Source: an uncultured Clostridia bacterium
GTDB taxonomy: Bacteria; Bacillota_A; Clostridia; Christensenellales; CAG-138
Direction of reading: 5' to 3'
DNA length: 5,896 nucleotides
Assembly: GCA_947302865.1 (NCBI GenBank)
Contig: CAMYWS010000077.1
Span: 1-5,896, forward strand
The notes beneath the pieces are model-generated. The model had not been told where the DNA came from. It made no database searches and saw only the letters and a list, made by a program, of their open reading frames with translations. The position numbers and the translations under genes were made by a program. This document shows positions 5,730-5,896 of this stretch, one piece after another (positions within the stretch are counted from its first letter, which is position 1; each line of letters opens with the position of its first letter).

Positions 5730-5745
5730 AAAGGAGGATAAGGCA

Positions 5746-5896
5746 GTGTTTGACGGTATCTTTGATCTGTTTGATTTGAACGGCGACGGAAAGCTGGACG
5801 GGATCGAAATCGCGTTTGCATATTCGGTGATTTTCGGCGACGGGGAATCGCAGGAAAGCGATAGAACCGATATTGATGTAGATTATGACGAGGAGG
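5746..5896 (+). CDS. small acidic EF-hand protein, 3' end outside window
   Basis: The first 50 residues of a protein starting at GTG 5746, with AGGAGG (5732-5737) 8 nt upstream. Residues 10-21 form a complete 12-residue EF-hand loop: Asp10, Asn12, Asp14, Gly15, Leu17, Asp18 and Glu21 are at the canonical calcium-ligand and structural positions. A hydrophobic helix-like stretch follows (IAFAYSVIF, 22-30), and then a very acidic tail through residue 50. The N-terminal FDGIFDLFDLNGDG arrangement is seen in short clostridial proteins of unknown role. No signal peptide is present, so calcium binding in the cytosol or a scaffold role are both open. The frame is open to the window edge, and the gene is probably co-transcribed with the 5307 gene, 16 nt upstream. 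Confidence 0.78.
   Translation, partial: MFDGIFDLFDLNGDGKLDGIEIAFAYSVIFGDGESQESDRTDIDVDYDEE

Overview
The window (about 5.9 kb, GC-rich) looks like chromosomal DNA of an anaerobic Firmicute, most likely a GC-rich clostridial lineage. The reasons are strong AGGAGG-type ribosome binding sites, a citrate lyase acyl carrier gene, an Exp7-like P-type ATPase of the kind common in Firmicutes, and intrinsic terminators with poly-T tracts. The species cannot be named from the sequence.

Layout. Positions 1-206 (minus strand) hold the 5' part of citD, the acyl carrier subunit of citrate lyase, with its own extended -10 promoter. A divergent three-gene plus-strand operon follows: an 800-residue P-type cation ATPase (432-2834), a TfoX N-terminal-domain protein (2846-3172) and a Nudix hydrolase (3169-3717). 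The last two overlap by ATGA. The operon is followed by a possible folded RNA (3720-3805) and a clear intrinsic terminator (3821-3845).

The most interesting part is 3895-4102. A near-consensus promoter starts an RNA that folds by eye like a compact member of the SAM-I riboswitch clan. It has P1, P2 with a loop pseudoknot, and P3, and it carries the clan's core strings CAACC and GGUGCCAA and a GAUG P1 strand. It has no P4 helix and no clear kink-turn. The aptamer is wired to a textbook attenuator: the 3' strand of P1 is part of a 14-bp antiterminator that excludes an 11-bp terminator. A further hairpin then buries the Shine-Dalgarno sequence of the first gene.

The controlled genes are an unrecognised 113-residue protein (4107-4448) and an N-formylglutamate amidohydrolase-family hydrolase (4454-5230). 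Neither is a known methionine or SAM gene, so the regulon assignment is unusual. The window ends with an unrecognised 140-residue protein (5307-5729) and the start of a small acidic protein with one canonical EF-hand loop (from 5746).
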